The notes under the pieces: generated by a model | The model's database searches: none | What the model was told of the DNA's origin: nothing | What the model saw: the letters and a program-made list of their open reading frames with translations, nothing else | Part shown: piece by piece, positions 17,432 through 28,834 of the stretch | Numbering within the stretch: the first letter of the stretch is position 1 | Layout of the letters: each line of letters begins with the position of its first letter | Origin: CAMDPA01 sp965223035 | GTDB taxonomy: Bacteria; Pseudomonadota; Alphaproteobacteria; Rhizobiales; Hyphomicrobiaceae | DNA: 64,000 nucleotides | Assembly: GCA_965223035.1 (NCBI GenBank) | Contig: OZ244980.1 | Coordinates: forward strand, 2,046,001 to 2,110,000 | Direction of reading: 5' to 3' | Position numbers and translations under genes: made by a program

Positions 17432-18571
17432 TCAGGCCCCCTTGCCTTCGAAGAACTCCTTCACCCGCGAAAAGAAGCCATGGCTTTCCGGGTTGGTCTC
17501 CTTGCGGCTTTCGTTCTCGAACTCTTCGAGCAGCTCCCGCTGCTTGCGCGTGAGATTCTTAGGTGTCTCAACCTCGACCTGAATGTACATGTCACCGGTG
17601 ATCTTGGAGCGCAGCACCGGCATGCCTTTGCCCTTGAGGCGGAACTGTTTGCCCGTTTCCGTGCCCTCCGGAACTTTCACCCGCGTCATCGAGCCCTGCA
17701 CGGTGGGGACATCGATCTGGCCTCCGAGCGCCGCCGTCACCATTGAGATCGGCACCCGGCAGAAAATGTCTGCCCCATCCCGTTGAAAAAAGCTGTGCGG
17801 GGTAATCGCCAGAAAAATATATAGATCGCCGCTGGCGCCGCCGTGCAGGCCCGCTTCCCCCTCACCTGCCAGCCTGATGCGGGTACCGTCCTCGACGCCG
17901 GACGGGATATTGACAGACAACGTCTTCTCTTTGGTAACGCGTCCGGTGCCGGCACAACTGTCGCAGGGTTCCTGAACCACTTCACCGCGGCCATGGCAGC
18001 TCGGACAGGTCCGCTCGATCGTGAAAAAACCCTGGCTGGCCCTGACCTTGCCGTAGCCGCCACAGGTCGGGCAGGCCGACGGCTTGGTGCCGGGTTTCGC
18101 ACCGCTGCCGGTGCAGGCATCGCAGGCCACGCCGGTTGGAATACGGATCTGTGCCGTTTTCCCGTTAAAGGCTTCCTGAAGTGTGATCTCCAGATTGTAG
18201 CGGAGGTCGGAACCGCGCTCGCGCCCGCTGCGATCGCGCGAGCCGCGGCGCTGACCCATGAAGTCGCCGAACAAGTCGTCGAAAATGTCCGACATCGAGG
18301 CGGCAAAATCCGGTCCGAAGCCACCGGCACCGCGTGCACCGCCCTGCTCAAACGCGGCGTGCCCATATTGGTCGTATGCTGCCTTCTTCTGCGGGTCCTT
18401 TAGGACTTCATAGGCCTCATTGACTTCCTTGAAGCTCTTTTCGGCGGCTTCATCACCGGGATTGCGATCCGGGTGGTACTGCTTGGCGAGCCGACGAAAC
18501 GCTGATTTGAGTTCGCGCTCGCCAACGTCTCGCTTTACGCCGAGTATCTCGTAGTAGTCACGCTTGGCCAT
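17432..18571 (-). CDS. dnaJ: Chaperone protein DnaJ
   Basis: Hsp40 co-chaperone that delivers substrates to DnaK and stimulates its ATPase. 379 residues from the ATG at 18571 (MAKRDYYEILGV). J domain 1-70 with the HPD tripeptide in YHPDRNPG; Gly/Phe-rich linker (GGARGAGGFGPDF); four zinc repeats CDACTGSG, CPTCGGYG, CPSCHGRG, CDSCAGTG; then two beta-barrel substrate domains and a C-terminal dimer tail. Follows dnaK in the same direction, separated by a terminator and 293 bp, so it may have its own promoter as well. Confidence 0.97.
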   Translation of the reverse strand: MAKRDYYEILGVKRDVGERELKSAFRRLAKQYHPDRNPGDEAAEKSFKEVNEAYEVLKDPQKKAAYDQYGHAAFEQGGARGAGGFGPDFAASMSDIFDDLFGDFMGQRRGSRDRSGRERGSDLRYNLEITLQEAFNGKTAQIRIPTGVACDACTGSGAKPGTKPSACPTCGGYGKVRASQGFFTIERTCPSCHGRGEVVQEPCDSCAGTGRVTKEKTLSVNIPSGVEDGTRIRLAGEGEAGLHGGASGDLYIFLAITPHSFFQRDGADIFCRVPISMVTAALGGQIDVPTVQGSMTRVKVPEGTETGKQFRLKGKGMPVLRSKITGDMYIQVEVETPKNLTRKQRELLEEFENESRKETNPESHGFFSRVKEFFEGKGA

Positions 18572-18833
18572 CTGGTGCGCCTGCTCGCAAAGACCGGCCA
18601 TGGTCCGAAGACGTGGGCCACAGTCAAGATTGGGACAGTTAACGAAAGGCTGACTTCACCGGCCCCCACGGATCACCTTACGAAGCCCTACCCCTTCGTG
18701 CCCCGCTCTATGTGCCGCAACTGCCGGGCGAGGTTTGCACGATTCTGGTCGTGGGTGCTACGCTGCGATCGATGTTGCCGTCGCGTCTGGCGATCCCATA
18801 TCCCGTCCTTCGCGCGCTCGCCCGAACAGCATA

Positions 18834-18857
18834 AGGGCCAGCGACGACGCTGGCCCT
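18834..18857 (-). terminator. Rho-independent terminator after dnaK
   Basis: Perfect 10-bp inverted repeat AGGGCCAGCG / CGCTGGCCCT around a four-base loop, 7 bases after the dnaK stop. The following run on the minus strand is only TTAT, so termination may be partial and allow some read-through into dnaJ. Confidence 0.75.
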
Positions 18858-18864
18858 CAGCCGT

Positions 18865-20802
<1,938 letters not shown>

Positions 20803-21053
20803 CTGACTGGGTCCTTTCGGTTTGCGGCAGACCGTTGCCGACCCGACGACTTCGGCATCTGGCTACCATCATCTCATGGAAACGATGGAACGGCCCCCTT
20901 GATCCTTTGCGGCAAGCTCTAACTTTCGTCCGACCGTTATATAGGCAGAGCGGAACTGGCCTGCAACGGCTTCCCGGCAACGTTCGGGTGGCAGATCCGC
21001 AACTAGCATCCGCCACCGATCGTTCCCCCGTGATGATGGGATGTGTATGCTTG

Positions 21054-21716
21054 ATGGACAAGCCAGCAGGCGCAAAGAAAGTTGTGGAGATGCCGATGCT
21101 GGAAGGCTTTCAACATCTGGCGGGTTACATCGATGCCGCGGGCCAGCGCGCGCTTTGGTCGGACATCGCCGCCGTGCTCGCAGTGGCGCCGTTCTACCGC
21201 CCGACCATGCCCAATTCCGGTAAACCGTTCTCGGTGTCAATGACGAACTGCGGCCAGCTCGGTTGGGTCTCCGATAAGCTGGGTGGCTACCGCTACCAGG
21301 CCGCCCATCCGCTGACCGGACGCGATTGGCCGCCGCTGCCGGCCCGGTTGATCGAGCTCTGGCAACAGGTCGCTCACTATCCTGCGTTGCCGGAGGCCTG
21401 CTTGATCAATCACTACGAAGCGGGCACCAAGCTGGGCAGTCATGTTGACGCCGACGAGGCAGACACCGCAGCGCCGGTGGTGTCGGTCTCGTTGGGTGAC
21501 GACGCGGTTTTTCACGTTGGCGGCCTGCGGCGCTCCGATCCGCGCACCCGCATGGTGTTGCGCTCCGGAGACGTGGTGATCCTGGGCGGGACGGCGCGCA
21601 AGGCCTATCACGGCATCGATCGCATCATGCCAGGGACATCGGCGCTCGTGCCCCTGGGCGGGCGCGTGAACCTTACGATGCGTCGTGTCACGTTACCCGA
21701 TAGCAGGTATGGTTGA
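21054..21716 (+). CDS. alkB: AlkB-type Fe(II)/2-oxoglutarate dioxygenase (DNA/RNA alkylation repair)
   Basis: Oxidative demethylation of 1-methyladenine and 3-methylcytosine lesions. 220 residues from ATG 21054 (ATG at 21033 is an alternative; the longer frame into the dnaK leader is not supported). Iron ligands H130 and D132 in GSHVDADE, distal H186 in AYHGIDRI, and R204/R210 (RVNLTMRRV) for 2-oxoglutarate, in the family spacing. N-terminal PFYRPTMPNSGKPFSV and INHYEAGTKLG match AlkB rather than prolyl hydroxylases. Divergent from dnaK; a separate transcript is likely. Confidence 0.88.
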   Translation: MDKPAGAKKVVEMPMLEGFQHLAGYIDAAGQRALWSDIAAVLAVAPFYRPTMPNSGKPFSVSMTNCGQLGWVSDKLGGYRYQAAHPLTGRDWPPLPARLIELWQQVAHYPALPEACLINHYEAGTKLGSHVDADEADTAAPVVSVSLGDDAVFHVGGLRRSDPRTRMVLRSGDVVILGGTARKAYHGIDRIMPGTSALVPLGGRVNLTMRRVTLPDSRYG

Positions 21717-21843
21717 CCAAAGGTCAGCCGGTCGTCAGGGGTTTGGCAACGACTCTGTGTTGAGCTGGTCACCAGTTGATTCGGCCAGGTTGATCCGTTG
21801 GCTGCTTTGGCCACCGCCTCCTGCCAAGTTTTTTGGTAACGTC

Positions 21844-23670
21844 ATGTTTTACATCGTTTTGGGATTTGCAGCGCTGCTCACCGGCATCATTGTGCTGTTG
21901 AGAAGCCGACGGGCATCGACCGGCGCGACGGCGCCGGTTGCGACTGGTCAAGTGCAGGGCGGACGCAGCGGGCTCAGCGCGCTGGCGGGCCTCTTCACCA
22001 CCGCCCTGGGTGGCGTGATCCTGATCGTGGCCGGTATCGGGTTGCTGGCGTCGACGTCATTCGTGCACGTCGATGGCGATCGGGTCGGGCACCTGAAGCG
22101 CATCTACGGGTTGCAAGAGTTGCCGCCGGGCCGGATCATCGCGATGCCGGGGCAGAAAGGTCCGCAGGCCCAAATTCTCGGACCGGGGTTTCACATCATT
22201 CCGCTGGTCCGGGTGCTTTACGACGTCGAGCAGTACCCGGTGATCACGGTGCCGGAAGGCTCGTACGGCGAGATCGTCGCGCTCGATGGTCAACCAATGC
22301 CAGAAGGCATGTACATCGCACCGCAATTTCCGGACGATCAAGTCGCCGACCTGCTCAAGGCGGAGTCGTTTCTGTCCTCCGAAATCGGCTATCGGGGCCC
22401 GCAAGAGACCGTGCTCAAGCCCGGACAATACCGTCTCAATCGCTATTTGTTTTATGTTCAAGTGCGCGACAGGAAGGCCACCATCATTCCTGCCGGGCAT
22501 GTCGGCGTGGTGAAAAGCAATGTGGCAGCGCCAGGTGCGCGCTGTTTCGAACAAGAGGTGAAGGCGTCCGATGGGGCGATCCCAGGGGCCTTGTCGGTTC
22601 CCTTGGTGCCACGCGGCTGCATCGGCATTTGGCGCGATCCGCTGCTGCCTGGCGCCTACTACCTCAATCGCAAGGCCTACGACGTGACGTTGGTCGACAC
22701 CCGGGTCAAGACCTGGCTCTACAAGGGCGGGTATACCAAGCGGCTCATCAACCTGCAGGTCGATCAGCAAGGCAACATCAGACAAAAGGAAGTCTCCGAG
22801 CCGCAGAACGTGCCGGCGAATGCCGCGGACCGTTCGGTGTTCGTGAAAATCGAGGGTTGGGACATCCCGCAGGAGTTGCGGGTCCTGGTGCAGATCAATC
22901 CGAAGAATGCTCCGATCGTGGTGGGCGCCGTTGGTGGCCTCAACGAGATCGAGAATCGGATCTTGACGCCGGTCATCAAATCGATCGTGCGTAACGTGGC
23001 GGGCTCCGAGATCGAGCTGCCCGATCCCGACGATTCGACCCGAATGGTGCGGCGGCGCACGCGCGTGTTGGACCTGATCGAGCATCGCGCGGCGCTGGAA
23101 CAAACCATCGAGCGGGCCGTCAAGCGCGAGGGCCGCAAAGCGGGCGTGGACATTCAGGAGATCAGGCTGGGTGAGCCTTCGATTCCCCCGGAGCTGCTGG
23201 TGTCGCGTCTGCGCGAGCAATTGGCGCAGCAGCTGGCCAAGGCCTATGCGCGTGAAACCATGGCGCAAAACAAGCGGATCGAGACCGAGCAGGCGCGCGC
23301 TACGGCCGACGAGCAGCCGCGCCTGGTGCAAGCTCAGATCGCGGTTCAAGTGGCTGGTCAACGCGAGCAAGAGCGTGCCACCCTGGGCCGAGGTGAGCGC
23401 AAGTATCTGGAGGAGTTGGCCCGCGGCCAGCGTGCGCAGGCCGATGTGCTGGGGCAGGACCGGGTCGCCATGTTGCAGGCGCTCGAAAAGGTGCTGAGTT
23501 CGTTGGAACGAAAGCCTAAATTGGTGAGCTTGGTCAGCCGGTTGGTCCCGCATACCGTGGTCGGCTCGGGCAACACCGATGGGCTTGCCGGCGCCGCGGC
23601 GATCCTAAGCAGCGTTCTGGGCAATCAGGCTAGCCGCCAAACGCCGGCTGCTGCGGGAGAACTGCGGTAG
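21844..23670 (+). CDS. SPFH/band-7 domain membrane protein (flotillin-like)
   Basis: 609 residues from the ATG at 21844; the frame is open further upstream but overlaps alkB. Two membrane segments (about 2-20 and 48-70), then an extended SPFH region (FVHVDGDRVGHLKRIYG ... repeated VPEGxYG/IPAGHVGVV motifs), a C-terminal charged coiled coil rich in Gln/Ala/Arg/Glu (about 450-550), and a hydrophobic Ala/Gly-rich tail. SPFH proteins organise membrane microdomains or scaffold proteases; the partner is not visible here. It is longer than HflC/K or stomatins and closer in size to flotillins. The role is inferred from architecture only. Confidence 0.8.
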   Translation: MFYIVLGFAALLTGIIVLLRSRRASTGATAPVATGQVQGGRSGLSALAGLFTTALGGVILIVAGIGLLASTSFVHVDGDRVGHLKRIYGLQELPPGRIIAMPGQKGPQAQILGPGFHIIPLVRVLYDVEQYPVITVPEGSYGEIVALDGQPMPEGMYIAPQFPDDQVADLLKAESFLSSEIGYRGPQETVLKPGQYRLNRYLFYVQVRDRKATIIPAGHVGVVKSNVAAPGARCFEQEVKASDGAIPGALSVPLVPRGCIGIWRDPLLPGAYYLNRKAYDVTLVDTRVKTWLYKGGYTKRLINLQVDQQGNIRQKEVSEPQNVPANAADRSVFVKIEGWDIPQELRVLVQINPKNAPIVVGAVGGLNEIENRILTPVIKSIVRNVAGSEIELPDPDDSTRMVRRRTRVLDLIEHRAALEQTIERAVKREGRKAGVDIQEIRLGEPSIPPELLVSRLREQLAQQLAKAYARETMAQNKRIETEQARATADEQPRLVQAQIAVQVAGQREQERATLGRGERKYLEELARGQRAQADVLGQDRVAMLQALEKVLSSLERKPKLVSLVSRLVPHTVVGSGNTDGLAGAAAILSSVLGNQASRQTPAAAGELR

Positions 23671-24082
23671 CACAAGATCAGGCGCGATCGATGCGCGGCA
23701 CGATGCTTCGCGCACGACACCTATCCCATCTGCGGCGTGCGCCAAGCCTGGTGGCGGGAGCGCCGCACGGCCGAACCGGCCATGGTTGACGACCAATGGT
23801 GACAGGGAGGCAGCCGGTCAGACCTGTCAGGACTGTGCCCGGTGGTTCTTCGTCCAGCGATCGATCTCGCCGATAGCAACGGAGCCGTCGGCAAGCCCAC
23901 CGTCCCCGGCGGGAGGGTCGACGGTGGCCTGATCTCCACAGCCGGCGCGTGATGTTGGCCGATCGTGCCGGCTCGCCTCGATGCTGACCGATACGCGCCA
24001 TATGCAGAACCGGACAATACGATCAGGCCTTATTTGAGCGACCCGATCGACCGTGGCGGTGGTGGCACGGGGGCCATTGCAG
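23671..24082. other. Intergenic region before the polytopic hydrolase gene
   Basis: 412 bases with no supportable gene on either strand. Minus-strand frames in this stretch are Arg-rich and look like shadows. It may carry the promoter for the downstream hydrolase; I see no repeat of type 1 or 2. Confidence 0.35.
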
Positions 24083-26674
24083 ATGCCGGATTCAGGTGGT
24101 GTCTCCAGGAATGTCGCGGTTGTGGTGGTGCACGGCGTAGGCGACACGCGTCCCGGCGACACGGTCAACTATATCGTCGATTCGCTGGGCGGGACGACTG
24201 AGCCCGTCGCGCATAACCGCCAAGATCCAGTGCCGGAGCCTGAGCCGGGGGCGCCGTCGACGGTGCATATCGTGGCCGCCGCCGCGCACAATGAAGTCCA
24301 TTACCTGCCGGAGCCGGCGACGGATCTGGTGGAGGCAGAACGCACCGAGGCCGCAGCCAAGGCCGTCAAGCTTGGCAGAACGCCCTCCGCTGCCATGCGA
24401 TTCCCGGTGTTCGCGCGGCGGGTGACGCCGGCGGGTGGTGGCAGGGCTACGGTGATCGAGCTTTATTGGGCCGACCTCACCAAGAAGGATGGCGGATGGT
24501 TCAACGCCGCCGTTGGCTTTGCGCGCTTCATTTTTGAGATCCCGCATGTCATCGATGGATTTCTGCGGCATCCGAAGGATTGGCTCAGCCAAGTGTTTCG
24601 TTGGTTGGTGTTGGTCGCCAGCTGCTGCGTGCGGGGGCCGTTGGCGGGATACTGCACGGTCATGCTCGGCGGCGGGTTGATCTATTGGTCATTCAGCCAG
24701 ATCCCCAAGCGTGAGGACGTCGGCATGCTCGCCGATCAGATCGCGAAGGTGATCGGCGACGTCGCCCAACAGATGCCGCCTTGGCTGAATATATCGACGA
24801 TCCTGCGGCCGATGGCCGGGATGGCGGAAACGCCGTACCGGGATGTACTGTTGATCTGCACCGTCGGCATCGCCGCTTTTGCCGTGACCTCGGCTTGTGT
24901 GAGCTTGCTGGCCAGATCCGAGCGGCCGGCCGTGACGTCGTCCGCCCTATGCCTGCTGATCCTGGCGCTGTTCTATCTGATCGACATTTTGGTTCTGCGG
25001 CCGGGTCGATACGCCAACTATGCGGGAATTTTGTATTTCGATTATTTGTCGGTGGCGATGTTCGTGCTGGGCTGGGCTGGGTTCCATGCCTTTGTCACAC
25101 GACGCAAACACGATGTTGGATTTGCCGACCTGGGCTTTTTCGTTGGCGCGTGGGCCTGGTTTTTTGTGTTCGATTTGAGCCCATTGGGGGATGGTGTTCG
25201 CACCGGCTTGGGGTTTGACGTTGAGCAGCTGATCAAGCCGTCGGATATCCACTCATCAACCGTGCACTTTAAGGCCTTCGATCTCTACTACTGGCTGTTG
25301 AGTTGGCTGTGGGCGAGTTGGGCGGTTTTAATGTTGTCGGCGTTCGTGCTGGCTGTCGCCCTTTACGTGCTGAACTTCTGGCGCTGGAGCAGGGGTTATC
25401 GCGGCATCTTCGCGGCGCTGGCGCTTGCCACGGTTCAAGCCTGCGTTTGGCTGACGGTGTTGCCGGCGCTCGGCGTGCTGCACATCGACGACGTGTTATG
25501 CAGCGGCAATCGCTATTCCGACAAGATTGAGCCGGTGGGCTGCCAATCCAAATTAAGACAAAACAACGACCTGGTGCGGTTGTTGAGCTCTCTGCAGGAA
25601 GTTGACGCACCGCGCGGCGTGCTGCCAGCGCAGACCCGCGCCAAGCTCGACCGAACCATTGCCGAGCGCACGGCGCAAAAGATGCACCCGCCGATGTTGC
25701 GGGCGATCACCGAGTTGTCGCTCTCCGTTGTTTGGCACAGCGCCATTTTACTCGGCGCGGTTGTGTTGGGCCTGGCGGTGGTGTTCTGGCATTTCTTGCG
25801 GACACGGATATTGCCGTTGTCATCCACGCTGCGGCCGCCGCGGCTCGTGATCAGCATGTGGGGGTTGTGGTGGCTTGGCGTGTTGGGCTTCATCAACGTT
25901 GTTTTGTGCTTCAGCTGGATCGATCACGGCGGAGAAACCGCACGCCTTGTCCTTGCGAGAATCGGCTTGGAGCAGGCCGCGAGTATGGGCGGGATTGCGG
26001 TGCCTGCGGAGGTTGTGCAGATGGTGGTGCTGTTCGCCAGCGCCTTGCTGATCGTCTCGCAAGCGTCGGTGTTCAAGACCGCGTTCTCCGGCATCCTCGA
26101 CGTGATGCAGGATTTGATCGACCATCACTACCGGGTCGGGACCAGCTTGGTCGGTCGCATGACCAGGCGGCCCGGTGACCAGCCGATCCGGCGCGATCGG
26201 ATCACCGCCCGTCTCGACGTTGTGATGCGGGAGTTGGTGGCGAAGCAAGACTATGACGACGTGATTTTTCTCGCGCATAGCCAAGGCACGGTGATCGTGT
26301 TCGACTACCTGCGCGGCGATCGCGCGCGAGCCGCGCTGGGGGATCGGCGGCCGCACGTCGTCACCGCGGGCTCGCCGCTGAGCAATATCTATGAGTATTA
26401 CTTCAACGAATACCGGGACCTGCCGGCGCAGATCGCGGCGATGTCCCCGTGCCCGGCAACGTGGACCAACTTTTATCGGTTGGACGACCCGATTTCCGGT
26501 CCGCTGTCGACGTGCGTCAAGATTGAGGCCAAGCCCGTTGACGGTCCGGTCTGTCCGGTCAACAACGTCCGCTTGCAGACCGGTGCAGGACACTTTGCCT
26601 ATTGGCCCGACGGCGAGGTTCGCGAGCGCATCGCCGGGCTGCTGAACCGGGCCTATGACCGAGCCACGGTTTAG
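24083..26674 (+). CDS. Polytopic membrane alpha/beta hydrolase (lipase/PGAP1-like serine hydrolase)
   Basis: 863 residues from ATG 24083 (GTG at 24053 also possible). The hydrolase fold is split: the first strand and oxyanion turn VVVVHGVGDTRPGD lies at residues 11-24, while the nucleophile elbow LAHSQGT with Ser733, then TAGSPLS, Asp801/802 in RLDDPIS and His837 in GAGHFAYW lie at the C-terminus. Between them (about 170-680) are roughly ten hydrophobic membrane segments. All triad residues are present, so an active membrane-embedded esterase or lipase is plausible. No substrate can be named. The membrane protein at 27138 follows in the same direction and may be functionally linked. Confidence 0.75.
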   Translation: MPDSGGVSRNVAVVVVHGVGDTRPGDTVNYIVDSLGGTTEPVAHNRQDPVPEPEPGAPSTVHIVAAAAHNEVHYLPEPATDLVEAERTEAAAKAVKLGRTPSAAMRFPVFARRVTPAGGGRATVIELYWADLTKKDGGWFNAAVGFARFIFEIPHVIDGFLRHPKDWLSQVFRWLVLVASCCVRGPLAGYCTVMLGGGLIYWSFSQIPKREDVGMLADQIAKVIGDVAQQMPPWLNISTILRPMAGMAETPYRDVLLICTVGIAAFAVTSACVSLLARSERPAVTSSALCLLILALFYLIDILVLRPGRYANYAGILYFDYLSVAMFVLGWAGFHAFVTRRKHDVGFADLGFFVGAWAWFFVFDLSPLGDGVRTGLGFDVEQLIKPSDIHSSTVHFKAFDLYYWLLSWLWASWAVLMLSAFVLAVALYVLNFWRWSRGYRGIFAALALATVQACVWLTVLPALGVLHIDDVLCSGNRYSDKIEPVGCQSKLRQNNDLVRLLSSLQEVDAPRGVLPAQTRAKLDRTIAERTAQKMHPPMLRAITELSLSVVWHSAILLGAVVLGLAVVFWHFLRTRILPLSSTLRPPRLVISMWGLWWLGVLGFINVVLCFSWIDHGGETARLVLARIGLEQAASMGGIAVPAEVVQMVVLFASALLIVSQASVFKTAFSGILDVMQDLIDHHYRVGTSLVGRMTRRPGDQPIRRDRITARLDVVMRELVAKQDYDDVIFLAHSQGTVIVFDYLRGDRARAALGDRRPHVVTAGSPLSNIYEYYFNEYRDLPAQIAAMSPCPATWTNFYRLDDPISGPLSTCVKIEAKPVDGPVCPVNNVRLQTGAGHFAYWPDGEVRERIAGLLNRAYDRATV

Positions 26675-26682
26675 TTCTTTCC

Positions 26683-26795
26683 CGCCGCAGCTGGAATTAT
26701 CCCGCTCCCCGATCCGGCCGCGCACACCATCGTGCCAAGGGGTGGCCGCAGCTGGGAGCGGGCCGGCAAGCAGCGTCCGCCTCAGGTGAGATCGA
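26683..26795 (+). repeat. Type 2 intergenic element, copy F
   Basis: CAGCTGGAATTATCCCGC, an internal inverted pair (CACCATCGTGCC / GGGGTGG region), GGGAGCGGGCCGGCAAG and GTCCGCCTCAGGTGAGATCGATC at the right. Lies just after the hydrolase stop codon. Confidence 0.7.
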
Positions 26796-27137
26796 TCCGG
26801 ACTGCGATCGATTTCAATGGGTTCGGTCGAAGCCGCCCAGCGCGTCTGCGATCTGTGATTGATAGCAGGGTGCGGATTGGTGCGGGATCGGCGCCTGCAT
26901 CCTTCCACCGTCGATCGTCCACGCGAGTGTTCTGTGACACGAGCTGCCCGTCGACCGGTTGCGGATGCCGGTGGGTGGAATCAGATATCATGTTTGACCG
27001 CGGCAGGGTGATGTTGCTGAGGCCGCCTGCCGATGTTTGCTGCGCGTCTTGCCTTCGCCGCCTTTTTAGAGGTGTTAATGGGATCGGCTGGCGAGGGCCG
27101 CGACCAACGTAAGCGGTCTCGCTGAAAGGCATGCTCG
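26796..27137. other. Intergenic region before the 27138 membrane protein
   Basis: About 340 bases with no gene I can support and no recognisable regulatory motif. Short open frames have no ribosome binding sites. Confidence 0.35.
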
Positions 27138-27992
27138 ATGGCTTCGATTGCAGTTCGAATAGCGCTGGCCGTTGCCCTCCTGTTCGGGAGCGCCGCCATC
27201 GTCGGCCAAGCGCTCGGCGCCGACGTGATCGGCGTCGTGTCCCGCTTATTGGTCTGGTTCTGGCTGCAGATCGTGGAACTGTTCGCACGCGTTGCCGGCG
27301 TGTTCTCCAAGTCGCTGGCCGGTTGGATTCGGTTGGTGGCACAACGGGCGGCGATGCGGCGATTGATGCAGCCGATTTGGCGCTCCTTGATCATCGTCTC
27401 ATCCTTGTTTCTGATTGGCCGCAACCGCCACGACCGGGCCGAGCGGTGGATCGGCAAGCGGCAGGCCCAGTTTGCCGCGTACGCCAAGGCCATCGTCAAC
27501 TTCAAGCCGAATTGGCCACGTGGTCTCAGAGCAGCGCTTGCGGTGATGGTGATCGGCTTGTTTGTCACCCTATTCATCTGGATCTCGCAGAACATCGGCA
27601 AATGGTGGGGCTTAGGTGCCTCTGTCGTGTTGTGGATGATGGTGGAGAGAGTTCAGGTGATCGGGCTTGATGCATTGCTTTCTCTGATCACGGAGAAATG
27701 GGCGCCGGTGCGCTCTTTCATTGGGCGCCACCCCGTCGTCAGATGGCTGTGGTTGGGACCGGTGTTCGATTGGCTGGCGCAGTCGTTGGAGTCGTATAAG
27801 GAGCAACATGGCGAAATCTATCAAGGCAAGAGCATCTTTGAGGTTTGGCGGCGGCGCAGCCACGCCAGGCTGAAGCCGCGCAAGCACGTGCGCGCGCCTG
27901 CAGGCGAGGCAACCGGCACCGCGGGCCAGCAGCAGTCCCGACAAAATGGTGACGCCGGTCCGACCAAGACGAAAGATGGCGTGCCGGGCTAA
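27138..27992 (+). CDS. Hypothetical membrane protein with basic C-terminal tail
   Basis: 284 residues, not assigned to a family. Three hydrophobic stretches are seen: an N-terminal signal-like segment (IALAVALLFGSAAIVGQALG), residues 35-55, and a longer one about 130-172 (ALAVMVIGLFVTLFIWIS ... ASVVLWMMV), with a further WLWLGPVFDWL patch near 205. The last 60 residues are basic and Gln/Gly-rich, presumably cytosolic. The ATG at 27138 has GAAAGG at about 12 bases upstream. It lies 460 bp after the polytopic hydrolase on the same strand; any shared role is inference. Confidence 0.65.
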   Translation: MASIAVRIALAVALLFGSAAIVGQALGADVIGVVSRLLVWFWLQIVELFARVAGVFSKSLAGWIRLVAQRAAMRRLMQPIWRSLIIVSSLFLIGRNRHDRAERWIGKRQAQFAAYAKAIVNFKPNWPRGLRAALAVMVIGLFVTLFIWISQNIGKWWGLGASVVLWMMVERVQVIGLDALLSLITEKWAPVRSFIGRHPVVRWLWLGPVFDWLAQSLESYKEQHGEIYQGKSIFEVWRRRSHARLKPRKHVRAPAGEATGTAGQQQSRQNGDAGPTKTKDGVPG

Positions 27993-28110
27993 CGGACGGG
28001 TGTCGGAGCGCTCTGGGCAACCGACGCTTCGGCGTGGCTTGCGTTGCGCGATCTGCGTGGCTGGCCTACCCTCGGCGCCCAGTCTTTGATCTCGATGAGG
28101 GCTTAGCGTT

Positions 28111-28809
28111 ATGCACGATTATGCCATGCCGCAAACCGTCAAGGACCGCGTGTTGGCGCGGATGGGTCGACCTTACTGCTTGGAGCGGCTGGAGGCCGAA
28201 CGCAGCGCCTTGATGGTCGTCGATATGCAGAATTATTTCTGTGCCAAGGGCTATCCAAACGAGGTTCCTCAAGCGCGCGCCATCGTTCCCAATATCAATC
28301 GCTTGGCCGCGGCGATGCGGGCGGCGGGCGGTACGGTGGCCTGGGTGCAAACCACCGTTGAGGGTGTCTTGCAGCATTGGGCTCACTTTCAGACCAAGAT
28401 GCTGACGCCGGAGCGTCAGGCCAGACGCCTCGCCGGCCTTGATGACCGGTCCGAAGGCTACGCGTTGTTCCCGGAATTGCAGGCGCTCGCCAGTGACATT
28501 TACATCAAGAAGATCAAATATAGTGCTTTCATCGACGGTTCTTCGGATGCCGAGGCACAGCTGCGCGCGCGTGGGATCGACACGGTGTTGATCGCGGGTA
28601 CCCTGACCAACGTGTGCTGTGAATCGACGGCGCGGGATGCCATGCTGCGCGATTACCGGGTCGCCATGTTGTCGGACGCCAACGCCACGCTGAGCACACA
28701 GGAACATGCGGCGACGCTCAACACCTTTGCCATGTTCTTTGGCGATGTGCTGACGGTCGACCAGGCCATCGCCAAGTTGGTGCCGGTGGCCGCCGTGCGC
28801 TCGGCCTGA
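28111..28809 (+). CDS. Isochorismatase-family cysteine hydrolase
   Basis: 232 residues, cytosolic. Catalytic triad of the family is visible: Asp in LMVVDMQNYF (near 38), Lys in IKKIKYSAF (near 133) and Cys in AGTLTNVCCESTARDA (near 170). The family includes isochorismatases, nicotinamidases, N-carbamoylsarcosine amidases and ureidoacrylate hydrolases; the TNVCCESTARDA segment fits the amidase/carbamoyl side, but the substrate cannot be decided. Convergent with boxR, whose end lies 25 bp away. Not obviously part of benzoate degradation. Confidence 0.85.
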   Translation: MHDYAMPQTVKDRVLARMGRPYCLERLEAERSALMVVDMQNYFCAKGYPNEVPQARAIVPNINRLAAAMRAAGGTVAWVQTTVEGVLQHWAHFQTKMLTPERQARRLAGLDDRSEGYALFPELQALASDIYIKKIKYSAFIDGSSDAEAQLRARGIDTVLIAGTLTNVCCESTARDAMLRDYRVAMLSDANATLSTQEHAATLNTFAMFFGDVLTVDQAIAKLVPVAAVRSA

Positions 28810-28834
28810 CCGTTTCCGGCGTGGCGAGCCATCG

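Noticed and set aside
22057..23553. 498-codon minus-strand open frame
   Set aside because: Lies fully opposite the SPFH-domain gene; sequence is Arg/His/Leu-rich antisense composition without ribosome binding site or family match.
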